DNA of 64,000 bases from Pelorhabdus rhamnosifermentans (GTDB lineage: Bacteria; Bacillota; Negativicutes; UMGS1260). The position numbers and the translations under genes are program-made. The notes under the pieces were generated by a model. It was not told the origin of the DNA. It did not search any database and saw only the letters and a program-made list of their open reading frames with translations. Below are positions 39,406 through 48,240 of this stretch, piece by piece (the first letter of the stretch is position 1; each line of letters begins with the position of its first letter). The DNA is taken from assembly GCF_018835585.1 (NCBI RefSeq), contig NZ_JAHGVE010000001.1:310001-374000 (forward strand), read 5' to 3'.

Positions 39406-40893
39406 TTGGCACCACTACAAATTCATTCCAAAGATAATGTTGCTGTTCTCTTAGAACCGGTGCAGCAAGGAGAAAAAATTCAGATTGGTTCGTTTCAACT
39501 GATTGCTGCCGAAGCGATTGCTCCCGGGCATAAAATTGCCCTGACTTCGATTCCTACGGGCCAGCTGATTACGAAATACGGTTTTTCAATTGGCCATGCT
39601 ACGGCAGATATTCCGGCAGGTGCCTGGGTTCATGTTCATAATATGAAGACGAATTTAGGTGAGCTGTTAGAATATCACTATGAACCAGTGAAGCAAGTGA
39701 TTCAGCCTGTAGACGATAGGATGACTTTTCAAGGCTATCGACGTCCAGATGGCAAAGTCGGTGTGAGAAATGAAATTTGGATTGTTCCTACAGTAAGTTG
39801 TGTCAATCGCAATATTCAGCTTATTGCCCAACAAAGCGAAAAACTCATTCAAGGCAAAGCCCAGGTCGACGGAGTTTTTGCTATAACTCATCCTTATGGT
39901 TGCTCACAGCTTGGTGAAGATCATCAACATACGCAGCGCATCCTTGCTGATTTAGTGAATCATCCCAATGCCGGCGGCGTTCTTGTCGTGGGACTTGGCT
40001 GTGAAAATAACCATATGGAAGCATTTAAAAAGGTTCTAGGCGACTACGATTTTGAGCGGGTGAAATTTTTAGTTGCACAAGATGTTGCTGACGAGGTTGA
40101 AATAGGTTGTCGTCTTGTGGAAGAACTGGCAAGTTACGCGGATCAAATTCAGCGTGAAGAATGTTCGGTGAACGAACTTGTTATCGGCTTAAAATGCGGT
40201 GGGTCTGATGGCTTTTCCGGTATAACGGCCAATCCCTTAGTAGGGTCCCTTTCCGATAAGCTGATTCGTCTAGGCGGCAGTTCGGTGTTGACAGAAGTTC
40301 CCGAGATGTTTGGTGCTGAAACAATTCTGATGAATCGAGCCGTTGATAAAGAAACATTTGATAAAATTGTGCAGCTGATTAATGATTTCAAAGCGTATTT
40401 CATGGCCTATAATCAACCAATTTATGAGAATCCTTCGCCAGGCAATAAAAAGGGCGGCATTAGTACACTAGAAGATAAATCATTGGGTTGTACGCAAAAG
40501 GGCGGCACGAGCTTGGTTAAAGATGTGCTTTCCTATGGCGATCGCGTCAAGGTAAAAGGACTCAACTTGCTCAGTTCGCCTGGCAATGATATGGTTGCTG
40601 CCACAGCTCTAGCTGCTGCTGGCTGTCACATGATCCTGTTTACAACGGGGCGTGGAACCCCCCTTGGAACGGTTATTCCAACAGTGAAGATAGCGACAAA
40701 TAACGGTATTTTTACGCGGAAAAATAACTGGTTTGATTTCGACGCCAGTCCACTCCTGTCTGGCCAATCGATGGCTGAGCTGACGGATGAGTTTTTCAAG
40801 CAAATCGTAAAAATTGCCTCAGGTCAACGGACTAAATCAGAAATTCTCGGTTTCCGGGACATTGCTATTTTTAAAAATGGCGTCACATTATAA
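39406..40893 (+). CDS. uxaA: Altronate dehydratase
   Basis: TTG 39406 follows AGGAGG after nine bases. The 495-residue protein has an N-terminal SAF-like domain (IHSKDNVAVLLEPVQQGEKI, HNMKTNLGELLEY) and the UxaA catalytic domain (GYRRPDGKVGVRNEIWIVPTVSCVN, GCSQLGEDHQHT, LKCGGSDGFSGITANP, FTTGRGTPLGTVIPTVKIATN). It dehydrates altronate to KDG using iron. It is the last gene of the operon, ended by a strong terminator. KDG then passes to KdgK. Confidence 0.96.
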   Translation: MAPLQIHSKDNVAVLLEPVQQGEKIQIGSFQLIAAEAIAPGHKIALTSIPTGQLITKYGFSIGHATADIPAGAWVHVHNMKTNLGELLEYHYEPVKQVIQPVDDRMTFQGYRRPDGKVGVRNEIWIVPTVSCVNRNIQLIAQQSEKLIQGKAQVDGVFAITHPYGCSQLGEDHQHTQRILADLVNHPNAGGVLVVGLGCENNHMEAFKKVLGDYDFERVKFLVAQDVADEVEIGCRLVEELASYADQIQREECSVNELVIGLKCGGSDGFSGITANPLVGSLSDKLIRLGGSSVLTEVPEMFGAETILMNRAVDKETFDKIVQLINDFKAYFMAYNQPIYENPSPGNKKGGISTLEDKSLGCTQKGGTSLVKDVLSYGDRVKVKGLNLLSSPGNDMVAATALAAAGCHMILFTTGRGTPLGTVIPTVKIATNNGIFTRKNNWFDFDASPLLSGQSMAELTDEFFKQIVKIASGQRTKSEILGFRDIAIFKNGVTL

Positions 40894-40941
40894 AGAAGTA
40901 AAACTCCCACTGATTAAAGTGGGAGTTTTACTTCTTTTAAA
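40892..40941 (+). terminator. Terminator after uxaA
   Basis: A perfect stem of 19 bp (AAAGAAGTAAAACTCCCAC and its complement) with an eight-base loop; the 3' arm ends in TTCTTTT. Confidence 0.92.
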
Positions 40942-41044
40942 GGTCCTTGAATTGCGCTGTTCTGCCTGTATCAACAACAGGGGAATTATGGTACAATAAA
41001 GCTATCATCCTCTGGATAAAATACGGATAAAATATGCGTAAAGT

Positions 41045-41800
41045 GTGGGGTTATCTTTGCTGAAAATATTGCCTGGCGCTGAACCTTTTCTATTACCTGG
41101 CAGTAGAAAAGGCGCGCTGCTCATTCATGGATTTACTGGCTCTCCTTCAGAAATGAGACTGCTTGGTGAGCATTTACATAGAGAAAATTATACGGTTTTG
41201 GCACCTCGGCTGGCAGGGCATGGGACAACACCTGAAGATATGGCCTGTACTTCCTGGCGGCATTGGTATGGCTCGGTCCTTGATGCCTATCATTTGCTAG
41301 CGGCCCAATGCGATGAAATTGTTGCGATTGGCTTATCTATGGGGGGATTGCTTGCACTGGAACTTGCTGTAAATGAATCGGTTCAGAAAGTCATTAGTCT
41401 AAGTGCACCCATTTATATTGCCGAAAAAAGGTTGCAGTGGTTGCCTGTAGCCTCGCTATTTGCCGACTTTGTACCCCGACGTCGTAAGCCAATGTCTGAT
41501 GTGGCTGCTTGCTATTCTGTCTGTTATCAGCGTACACCGCTCAAAAGCTTAAAAAGCCTGCTCAAATTAATTGGGCATGTTCGGGGCGAACTCGATAAAG
41601 TCAGTCAGCCCTTGCTAATTATACAGTCGCGTGTTGAAAAAACCGTTGTGCCGAAGAGTGCCCAATTTATTTATGATCATGTGTTAGGTGAACAAAAAAA
41701 GTTAGTCTGGCTGAAAAAATCCGGACATATTGTGACACTGGATATGGAGCGGGAAACGGTTTTTAAAGAAATTGATCAATTTTTGACTGAAACGGATTAA
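41045..41800 (+). CDS. Carboxylesterase / alpha-beta hydrolase
   Basis: The 251-residue hydrolase has the oxyanion segment LLIHGFTGSPSEMRLLGEHL, the nucleophile elbow GLSMGG, an Asp/Glu near LIIQSRVEKTVVPKSA and the C-terminal His in KSGHIVTLD. It resembles the Est30 carboxylesterase found between secG and rnr in many Firmicutes. The start is GTG 41045 or TTG 41057; both have only weak ribosome sites. The substrate is unknown. Confidence 0.88.
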   Translation: MGLSLLKILPGAEPFLLPGSRKGALLIHGFTGSPSEMRLLGEHLHRENYTVLAPRLAGHGTTPEDMACTSWRHWYGSVLDAYHLLAAQCDEIVAIGLSMGGLLALELAVNESVQKVISLSAPIYIAEKRLQWLPVASLFADFVPRRRKPMSDVAACYSVCYQRTPLKSLKSLLKLIGHVRGELDKVSQPLLIIQSRVEKTVVPKSAQFIYDHVLGEQKKLVWLKKSGHIVTLDMERETVFKEIDQFLTETD

Positions 41801-41824
41801 AAGAGGCCAAGGAGGGAAAAACTC

Positions 41825-42223
41825 ATGAGTGACGAGAATGATTGGTGCTTTGCCTGTGGCTCTCAAAATCCCTTGGGACTGCATCTGAAATTTCAAGAGA
41901 TCAATGATACGTATCAGACCCAGTTTACTGGTAAGAAAGAACACCAAGGTTATGCTGGTATTTTGCATGGCGGTATTATTAGTACGCTTCTTGATGAAGT
42001 AACGGCTGGCTATCTTTATGCTAAGGGGCTGCACGCTTTAACAGCAAGGCTGGAAGTTCGCTATCGGCATCCCACACCGATTGATCAGCCGCTCACGGTT
42101 AGTGGGCGTATTCATAAGGTGAAAGGCAAGGTGTATGAACTTTTCGGAAAAATTCAATTGGCAGACGGGACAGTAACAGCCGAAGGCAAAACGACTGCCA
42201 TTGTGCTAAAGGATGATAAATAA
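41825..42223 (+). CDS. PaaI/4HBT hotdog-fold thioesterase
   Basis: The 132-residue single-domain hotdog protein has NDWCFACGSQNPLGLHLKF, GYAGILHGGIISTLLDEVTAGYL (catalytic HGG-D/E) and a central beta sheet. It begins after AAGGAGGG. Members hydrolyse acyl-CoA or similar thioesters; the specificity is open. Its stop codon overlaps the rnr start by one base, so the two are translated together. Confidence 0.9.
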   Translation: MSDENDWCFACGSQNPLGLHLKFQEINDTYQTQFTGKKEHQGYAGILHGGIISTLLDEVTAGYLYAKGLHALTARLEVRYRHPTPIDQPLTVSGRIHKVKGKVYELFGKIQLADGTVTAEGKTTAIVLKDDK

Positions 42224-44568
42224 TGGCAATGAAAGAACAAATACTCGAATTTATGAATCATGCGGCCTATAAACCTTTGCTTGCTGAAGATTTGGTGGAA
42301 CAGCTTGGTTGTAGCGGTGCAGTGATTGATGATTTCTGGCAGGCTCTAGAAGAATTGGAGCAAGATGCCCAAGTTATTAAGACGCGATTTGATAAATATG
42401 GTGTTCCCGCTCGCATGAATTTGATGGTGGGACGGCTTGAAATGACCCGTAAGGGAGCAGGATTCGTTATTAGTGAGATTCCCGGTAACCCTGACGCTCA
42501 TATTGCTCATCATGCGTTAAATGGAGCCATGAATAATGACCGTGTTGTGGCGCGCATTGAAAGCAGTAAAGCTATCGGACGTGCCCAAGAAGGCGAAATT
42601 ATTCGCATTGTAAAACGGGCCAATCATGCCATTGTGGGAACTTTTCAGGCCCAAAAACATTATGGCTTTGTCACACCTGATGATAAGCGGATTGGTTACG
42701 ATATTTTTATTCCTAAAGCGGATTTTAATGGAGCTGAAAGCGATCAAAAAGTAGTTGTCACGATGACCAAATGGCCAGGCAAGGGCCGGAATGCCGAGGG
42801 CATGATTAGTGAAATTCTTGGCTTTACAGGAGATACAGGCATTGAAATTCTGTCTGCTATCAAAAATCATAATTTGCCTGTCGATTTTCCGGCTGAAGTG
42901 AAGGCTGCCGCAGATGCGGTGCCTGATGCCATTACGGAGCAAGATTTTGCTGGAAGGCGTGATTTGCGTGAGCGTATGATGGTGACGATCGATGGGGAAG
43001 ATGCCAAGGATCTAGATGATGCTGTAAGTGTGGAAAAGTTAGCTGACGGCTGCTATCAGCTTGGTGTGCATATTGCTGATGTGAGCTACTATGTGACGGA
43101 GGACAGTATTTTAGATCGTGAAGCCCTCGAACGGGGGACAAGTGTTTATTTAGTAGACAGAGTGCTTCCCATGTTGCCCAGGCGTTTGTCGAACGGTATT
43201 TGCAGTCTCAATGCCGGAGTAGATCGTTTGGCTATGACGTGTGAAATGAAACTGAGTCCTGATGGACAAGTCTTGTCATATGAAATTTTTCCTAGTGTCA
43301 TTCATGTAACGCGGCGTTTGACTTATACAATTGTCCGCAAAATTTTGGCTGAACAGGACGAAGCATTGAGTCAGGAGTATGCCGATTTAGTGTCGCATTT
43401 ACACGACATGGAGCGGTTATGTAAAATTTTGCGGGGTCGTCGCATGCGGCGCGGGGCGATTGATTTTGATTTCCCGGAAATCAAGGTAAAACTGGATGAA
43501 GCAGGCCATCCAGTGGAAATCGTAAAACGGGTGCGGACGATTGCTGAGTCTGTTGTCGAAGAATTCATGCTTGTTGCCAATGAAACGGTTGCCGAACATA
43601 TGGAACGGAATAAATTGCCCTTTATTTATCGCGTCCATGAAGAGCCGGAACAGGATAAAATTGCTAAGCTCAATGTTTTGCTGCATAACTTTGGACAAAC
43701 CATTGCTACGGCTGGCGATGTAAAACCGTTGCAGCTGCAGCAGGTTTTGACGAAAATTGCCGGTCAACCGGAAGAACGCATTATTAGTACGGTTATGCTG
43801 CGTTCTTTAAAGCAAGCTCGTTATGAAGCGGAAAATCTCGGTCATTTTGGTTTAGCTGCGAAATATTATACACATTTTACTTCGCCTATTCGTCGCTATC
43901 CGGACTTGATTGTACACCGCCTGTTGCGTGAAACCCTGCCAACGAATAAGATTTCCAAGGCGCGGCGGGAACAACTGGATGAATTGTTGCCTGACTGGGC
44001 TCATCATTGTTCACTCAAAGAAAGAGCGGCAGCTGATGCCGAGCGCGAAACGGTGGATTTGAAGAAAGTCGAGTATATGGCGCAATTTGTTGGGGAAGAG
44101 TTTAAGGGCATTATCAGCGGTGTTACGGCTTTCGGCTTGTTCGTTGAGCTTGAAACAGGTATTGAAGGCTTAGTTCATGTTTCTTCTATGGATGATGACT
44201 ACTATCAGTATTATGAAGAACGTTATATGTTGCTTGGCGAGCGGACGCGTAAGCAGTATCGCCTAGGTGACGAAGTGGAAATTAAGTTACTTAAGGTGAA
44301 TCCTCAGGAACGGAGTATCGATTTTGTTTTGACTTCCAGTGGGGAGCATGTGTTGAAAAAAGTCGGGCTGAGTGCTGGCGATGTCCGGAAATTTATACAC
44401 AATAATAAATCAGCAGGAAAAGGTCATGGTGAAAAGCCGGGTGGTGGTAAAGGCGCGGCACGGCGTAAGTCAACTGGCACAGGAAAATCAAAGGGAAAAG
44501 CCAAATCCGCTGGTAAGCACAGTTCGAATAATAGTGCCGCACATAAATTTTCTCGGAAAGATTCTTAA
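42223..44568 (+). CDS. rnr: Ribonuclease R
   Basis: The 781-residue protein has an N-terminal HTH/cold-shock region, the RNB catalytic domain (DGEDAKDLDDAVSVEKL with the metal-binding Asps; SPIRRYPDLIVHRLL), an S1 domain (EEFKGIISGVTAFGLFVELETGIEGLVHVSSM) and a long Lys/Gly/Ser-rich C-terminal tail. It degrades structured RNA 3' to 5' and works with tmRNA-SmpB in quality control. The smpB and ssrA genes lie 10.7 kb downstream rather than adjacent. Confidence 0.98.
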   Translation: MAMKEQILEFMNHAAYKPLLAEDLVEQLGCSGAVIDDFWQALEELEQDAQVIKTRFDKYGVPARMNLMVGRLEMTRKGAGFVISEIPGNPDAHIAHHALNGAMNNDRVVARIESSKAIGRAQEGEIIRIVKRANHAIVGTFQAQKHYGFVTPDDKRIGYDIFIPKADFNGAESDQKVVVTMTKWPGKGRNAEGMISEILGFTGDTGIEILSAIKNHNLPVDFPAEVKAAADAVPDAITEQDFAGRRDLRERMMVTIDGEDAKDLDDAVSVEKLADGCYQLGVHIADVSYYVTEDSILDREALERGTSVYLVDRVLPMLPRRLSNGICSLNAGVDRLAMTCEMKLSPDGQVLSYEIFPSVIHVTRRLTYTIVRKILAEQDEALSQEYADLVSHLHDMERLCKILRGRRMRRGAIDFDFPEIKVKLDEAGHPVEIVKRVRTIAESVVEEFMLVANETVAEHMERNKLPFIYRVHEEPEQDKIAKLNVLLHNFGQTIATAGDVKPLQLQQVLTKIAGQPEERIISTVMLRSLKQARYEAENLGHFGLAAKYYTHFTSPIRRYPDLIVHRLLRETLPTNKISKARREQLDELLPDWAHHCSLKERAAADAERETVDLKKVEYMAQFVGEEFKGIISGVTAFGLFVELETGIEGLVHVSSMDDDYYQYYEERYMLLGERTRKQYRLGDEVEIKLLKVNPQERSIDFVLTSSGEHVLKKVGLSAGDVRKFIHNNKSAGKGHGEKPGGGKGAARRKSTGTGKSKGKAKSAGKHSSNNSAAHKFSRKDS

Positions 44569-44604
44569 AAAACTAGATCTGAAATCTGGATATACTAAAA
44601 AAAT

Positions 44605-44648
44605 CCCCATGTACAGAAATCGATTGTAAGTGATTTCTGTACATGGGG
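44605..44648 (+). terminator. Strong hairpin after rnr
   Basis: A perfect 17-bp stem (CCCCATGTACAGAAATC and complement) with a ten-base loop. The T tract is poor (TCGTTATATT), so it may mainly stabilise the transcript end; the weaker hairpin at 44671-44698 with a seven-T run follows. Confidence 0.7.
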
Positions 44649-44663
44649 TCGTTATATTGTGCT

Positions 44664-44709
44664 CTAGAAACTGCTACTTTTCGGTAGTAGGTTTTTTTAT
44701 GCCGTATTT
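44664..44709. repeat. Direct repeat copy A: XRE-tail / terminator sequence
   Basis: About 46 bases nearly identical to 50470-50515. On the + strand it forms a terminator (CTGCTAC-TTTTCG-GTAGTAG then seven Ts). On the - strand it reads ...GIKKPTTEK-stop, the same C-terminus as the XRE regulator whose gene ends in copy B. No other part of such a gene remains here. It marks the left edge of the DeoR-to-aldolase module. Confidence 0.8.
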
Positions 44710-44727
44710 TGTGTGATTTTGCTCTAT

Positions 44728-45510
44728 TTACGCGATAATGACTTCTACACCTTCATTTTTAATCTTTTGTATTACTTTTTCTTCTTGATCTGAAAATTCT
44801 TTCATACCATCTATGATAAGTTTGGATATGTTTTTTAAATCACATGCTTTTATGAGAGATGTTTTATTTAACTTTGAATGATCAAGCAATACAAAAACTT
44901 CTTTAGTATTTTCGATTAAAGCCTTCTTAGTTTCAATTTCGAATGCGTTAATATCTGTTAATTTATTCTCATAAGATAAAGCTTTTCCTGAAATAAATAT
45001 TTTATTTGTATAATATTTTCTAAAATTAGTACCAACATCTGGACCAATTAGAGAGAGCGTTCCATATCTTAAATTTCCACCTGCCAAAATAATGTCTACG
45101 TTTTTAACCATACTAAAATATAAACACACTCTAATTGAATTCGTAATGATGGTAATTTTTTTATCTTTTAGATGTTTACACATTTCATAGACTGTTGTTG
45201 AGGCATCTAGGGCGATGATATCCCCATCTTTTACAAAAGTAGCGGCAATTTTTCCTATTAGTTTTTTTTCTTCCGTGTTTTGTACAATCCTTTTTTTTAA
45301 ACTGTCATCTATTAAATCGCTATTTTTTATAGAATCTAACTCTGTCCCTTTAAACACTCTTTTTATAAGACCTTGTTCTTCTAACTTTCTCAAATCTCTT
45401 CGTATAGTCATCTCAGAGACGTTCAGTTCATTACTTAACGTCTTTATTTCAACCCTTGCTCCTGACATGATAAAATTTTCAATGAATTTTTGCCTTTTTT
45501 CCGCATTCAT
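44728..45510 (-). CDS. DeoR-family transcriptional repressor
   Basis: The 260-residue protein has an N-terminal HTH (MTIRRDLRKLEEQGLIKRVFKGTEL) and a DeoR sensor domain (IGKIAATFVKDGDIIALDASTTVYEMC, ITNSIRV, ILAGGNLRYGTLSLIGPD). GGAGGAG precedes the ATG on the minus strand. It diverges from the kinase-isomerase-permease-aldolase genes, with palindromic sites in between, so it probably represses them and itself. The likely effector is a phosphorylated pentose such as 5-deoxyribose-1-phosphate or its ketose (inference). Confidence 0.92.
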   Translation of the reverse strand: MNAEKRQKFIENFIMSGARVEIKTLSNELNVSEMTIRRDLRKLEEQGLIKRVFKGTELDSIKNSDLIDDSLKKRIVQNTEEKKLIGKIAATFVKDGDIIALDASTTVYEMCKHLKDKKITIITNSIRVCLYFSMVKNVDIILAGGNLRYGTLSLIGPDVGTNFRKYYTNKIFISGKALSYENKLTDINAFEIETKKALIENTKEVFVLLDHSKLNKTSLIKACDLKNISKLIIDGMKEFSDQEEKVIQKIKNEGVEVIIA

Positions 45511-45583
45511 TTATACTCCTCCATGTTAAAAAATACTGGAACTAAGGAAACTAATCAAATTTCGACCTATTAAGGAAGAATAA

Positions 45584-45619
45584 TGTTTATTTTAACATGA
45601 AATGTTAAAATAATAAACA
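45584..45619. promoter_or_regulatory. Large palindrome, probable DeoR operator 1
   Basis: TGTTTATTTTAACAT (45584-45598) is mirrored by ATGTTAAAATAATAAACA (45602-45619) with a three-base insertion. It lies 74 bases before the DeoR start, in a 360-base AT-rich intergenic region that holds no gene. Confidence 0.6.
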
Positions 45620-45769
45620 TTTCATAAAAGTCATTTCTTAAAAAAAAATGCCAAATGCAAATGAAAATAAAAATATTAACTGCATTTGCCAATTGATGCA
45701 TAAAAAAATAATAGAATATTAAAAAACTGTTGATATTTTAAGAATATTGATGTAATATCTAATTAAATA

Positions 45770-45844
45770 ATGTTAAAATATCACAAAATGTTATTTATAA
45801 TGTTATTTAGTAACAAAAATAGAGTTATTAAATAACAAAATAAC
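45770..45844. promoter_or_regulatory. Clustered GTTATTT/AAATAAC sites, probable DeoR operator 2
   Basis: GTTATTT occurs at 45790 and 45802 and its complement AAATAAC at 45830 and 45838, with TGTTAAAATA at 45771. The array ends about 28 bases before the kinase start, where a repressor would block transcription of the catabolic operon. Confidence 0.55.
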
Positions 45845-45871
45845 AATTATTAAAATGTGGAGGTGTTTTTT

Positions 45872-47077
45872 GTGAACGAGTATCAAGCCATGACGAGTGA
45901 AACAATTGGTGATTATGTAAAAAAAGTTGGCGTTTTTCCGAGCGATCATCAGTTGGCTGCAAAAGAAGTTGGTGACGGAAATTTAAATCTTGTTTTTAGA
46001 ATAAGTGATCTGACAGATCATAAAACAGTGATTGTAAAACAAGCCCTTCCTTATTTGAAAGTAGCTGGTGAAGGCTGGAAACTTACGATTGACCGGAATA
46101 GAATTGAAGCGGAGACGATGCAATTACAAAATAAACTATGCTCTGGCTCTGTTCCGCGCGTATATCATCATAGTGATGATTATGCACTGACGATTATGGA
46201 AGATTTAGGCGAAATGGAGACATTAAGAAATGGGCTAATGTCTATGAAAAAATATCCTAAATTTCCAGGGCAGATTGGCCGGTTTTTTGCCAGAAACTTA
46301 TTCTTATCATCAGATATGGGAATGGGTCCGATGGAGAAGAAAAAAATCGTATCCCGCTTTATTAGTCCGGAATTGTGTGATATTACGGAGAAACTTGTTC
46401 TAAATGATCCCTATGCCGATTCTGCATCTAATAATGTCAATCCTTATATAAAAACAGCTGTAGAACAAGTTTGGGGCAATCAACAGGTGCGTTTGGAAAC
46501 AGCAAAATTAAAATCGATATTTATGACGAAAGCGGAAGCCTTGCTTCATGGTGATGTACATACGGGTTCTATCTTTATCGATGAAAACAAATGTGTTATA
46601 TTTGACGCAGAATTTGCTTTTTATGGTCCTTATGGCTATGATATTGGCTTGTTATTGGCAAATTTTATATTAAATTATGTTTCTTGGGAAGGGCGAGCGG
46701 ATAAAAATTTGTCAGACATTAAGAGTTATCGGGAATATTTATTAAAATCCATTGAAGAAATTTGGTGCGCATTTTCAGAAAATTTTCATGAACTTTGGCA
46801 GCATGAATCGAAAGATATCATAACGCAGATTCCCGGGTATGAAGAAAGTTATGTTCAAGAGTTGCTTCATGAAACGATCGGATTTTCTGCTTGTGAAGTG
46901 ATGCGGAGAATCATTGGTATGGCTCATGTACCTGACTTGGATGCGATAGAAGATTTACAGGCAAGAGCCAAAGCTCAAAGATTAGGTTTAAAAATTGGAC
47001 AAGCAATACTTTTGCAAAGAAATAATTTAAATTCCATTCAAGAATTTACCGATTTAATTAAACAATCTGCAAAATAA
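45872..47077 (+). CDS. mtnK: MtnK-like kinase (methylthioribose / 5-deoxyribose kinase)
   Basis: GTG 45872 is chosen because GGAGG lies eight bases upstream; the in-frame ATG at 45857 overlaps that site. The 401-residue protein has the MtnK/aminoglycoside-phosphotransferase fold: VGDGNLNLVFRI, VIVKQALPY (ATP-binding Lys), the catalytic loop LLHGDVHTGSIFI and metal-binding FDAEFAFYGP. It phosphorylates position 1 of methylthioribose; homologues (DrdK) use 5-deoxyribose. Partners MtnA and a class II aldolase, and lack of the rest of the methionine salvage genes, favour pentose disposal. Confidence 0.9.
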   Translation: MNEYQAMTSETIGDYVKKVGVFPSDHQLAAKEVGDGNLNLVFRISDLTDHKTVIVKQALPYLKVAGEGWKLTIDRNRIEAETMQLQNKLCSGSVPRVYHHSDDYALTIMEDLGEMETLRNGLMSMKKYPKFPGQIGRFFARNLFLSSDMGMGPMEKKKIVSRFISPELCDITEKLVLNDPYADSASNNVNPYIKTAVEQVWGNQQVRLETAKLKSIFMTKAEALLHGDVHTGSIFIDENKCVIFDAEFAFYGPYGYDIGLLLANFILNYVSWEGRADKNLSDIKSYREYLLKSIEEIWCAFSENFHELWQHESKDIITQIPGYEESYVQELLHETIGFSACEVMRRIIGMAHVPDLDAIEDLQARAKAQRLGLKIGQAILLQRNNLNSIQEFTDLIKQSAK

Positions 47078-47098
47078 TAGCAAAGGAGAAAAAATATT

Positions 47099-48148
47099 AT
47101 GGCTGAGTTATTGGCAATCCAATGGAATGAGGAAAAAGATGAACTGATCTTGCTTGATCAAACCAAATTACCAAATGACATACAATATATTACTTATCAT
47201 ACGGCTGAAGATGTTTATCTTGCCATCAAAAACATGATTGTAAGAGGAGCTCCTGCGATTGGCGTTACTGCAGGCTATGGCTTATATTTTGGTGTGAAAA
47301 ATGCTCCCAACGATACTTTTGAAAACTTTTATCAGGTTTTAAAAGCAAAATCGAATTATTTAAATTCCAGTCGGCCGACTGCCGTGAATCTTTCCTGGGC
47401 ACTTACAAGAATGGAAAATCGGGCATTAGAGCTGAAAGAAAGACCTATTAGTGAAATCAAACAAGCTTTGCGTGCCGAGGCGAAAAAAATTCATGCTGAA
47501 GATATAGAAATATGTAAGACAATTGGTGAAGAACTCATTACCTTGCTGCAAGATGGAATGGGTATTTTAACTCATTGCAATGCCGGTCAGTTAGCCACTT
47601 CAAAGTATGGAACTGCAACAGCTCCCATGTATCTTGCAAAAGAAAAAGGGTGGCATCTGAAAGTTTATTCTGATGAAACAAGACCACGACTTCAAGGTTC
47701 TACTTTGACAGCTTTGGAATTACAGATGGCTGGCATTGATGTTACGACAATTACGGATAATATGGCAGCAGTTGTGATGTCACAGGGAAAAGTGAATGCC
47801 GTTATTGTAGGATGCGATAGAATAGCTGCCAATGGTGATACAGCCAACAAAATTGGTACTTTTGGTGTTTCAATTCTGGCTAAATACTTTCATATTCCTA
47901 TGTATATTGCCGCGCCTACACCAAGCATTGATTTAGATACGCCAACAGGAGCGGATATTCCCATTGAAGAAAGAGCTCCCGAGGAAGTTACTTGTCGGTT
48001 TGGTGTCTGGACAGCTCCTAAGGATGTAAAGGTATATAATCCTTCTTTTGATGTAACTCCTCACAATAATATTACGGCCATTGTTACAGAAAAGGGAATT
48101 GTCTATGCTCCATTCGCAAAAAATTTAAAGCAGTTGTTCGCAAGATAG
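47099..48148 (+). CDS. mtnA: MtnA-type aldose-1-phosphate isomerase
   Basis: The 349-residue protein has [13 protein letters not shown], the catalytic Cys160 ([11 protein letters not shown]) and Asp240 ([11 protein letters not shown]) exactly at the positions known for methylthioribose-1-phosphate isomerase. It opens the ring of MTR-1-P, or of 5-deoxyribose-1-P in the DrdI role, to the ribulose-1-phosphate form. It sits 21 bases after the kinase gene. Translation initiation factor eIF2B-like paralogues are excluded by the conserved active site. Confidence 0.95.
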   Translation: MAELLAIQWNEEKDELILLDQTKLPNDIQYITYHTAEDVYLAIKNMIVRGAPAIGVTAGYGLYFGVKNAPNDTFENFYQVLKAKSNYLNSSRPTAVNLSWALTRMENRALELKERPISEIKQALRAEAKKIHAEDIEICKTIGEELITLLQDGMGILTHCNAGQLATSKYGTATAPMYLAKEKGWHLKVYSDETRPRLQGSTLTALELQMAGIDVTTITDNMAAVVMSQGKVNAVIVGCDRIAANGDTANKIGTFGVSILAKYFHIPMYIAAPTPSIDLDTPTGADIPIEERAPEEVTCRFGVWTAPKDVKVYNPSFDVTPHNNITAIVTEKGIVYAPFAKNLKQLFAR

Positions 48149-48167
48149 ATTTAAGCATGAATTTTTA

Positions 48168-48198
48168 ATGAACTCCCGCTAAAAAGTGGGAGTTCATT
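48168..48198 (+). terminator. Hairpin between mtnA and the permease gene
   Basis: AATGAACTCCC and GGGAGTTCATT form an 11-bp stem plus a G-C extension, followed by AAAATAG rather than Ts. It is more likely an RNA-stability or partial-termination element. Confidence 0.5.
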
Positions 48199-48240
48199 AA
48201 AATAGCTGGAATTGACATGTAAAGTTTAGGAGGCTATCAC

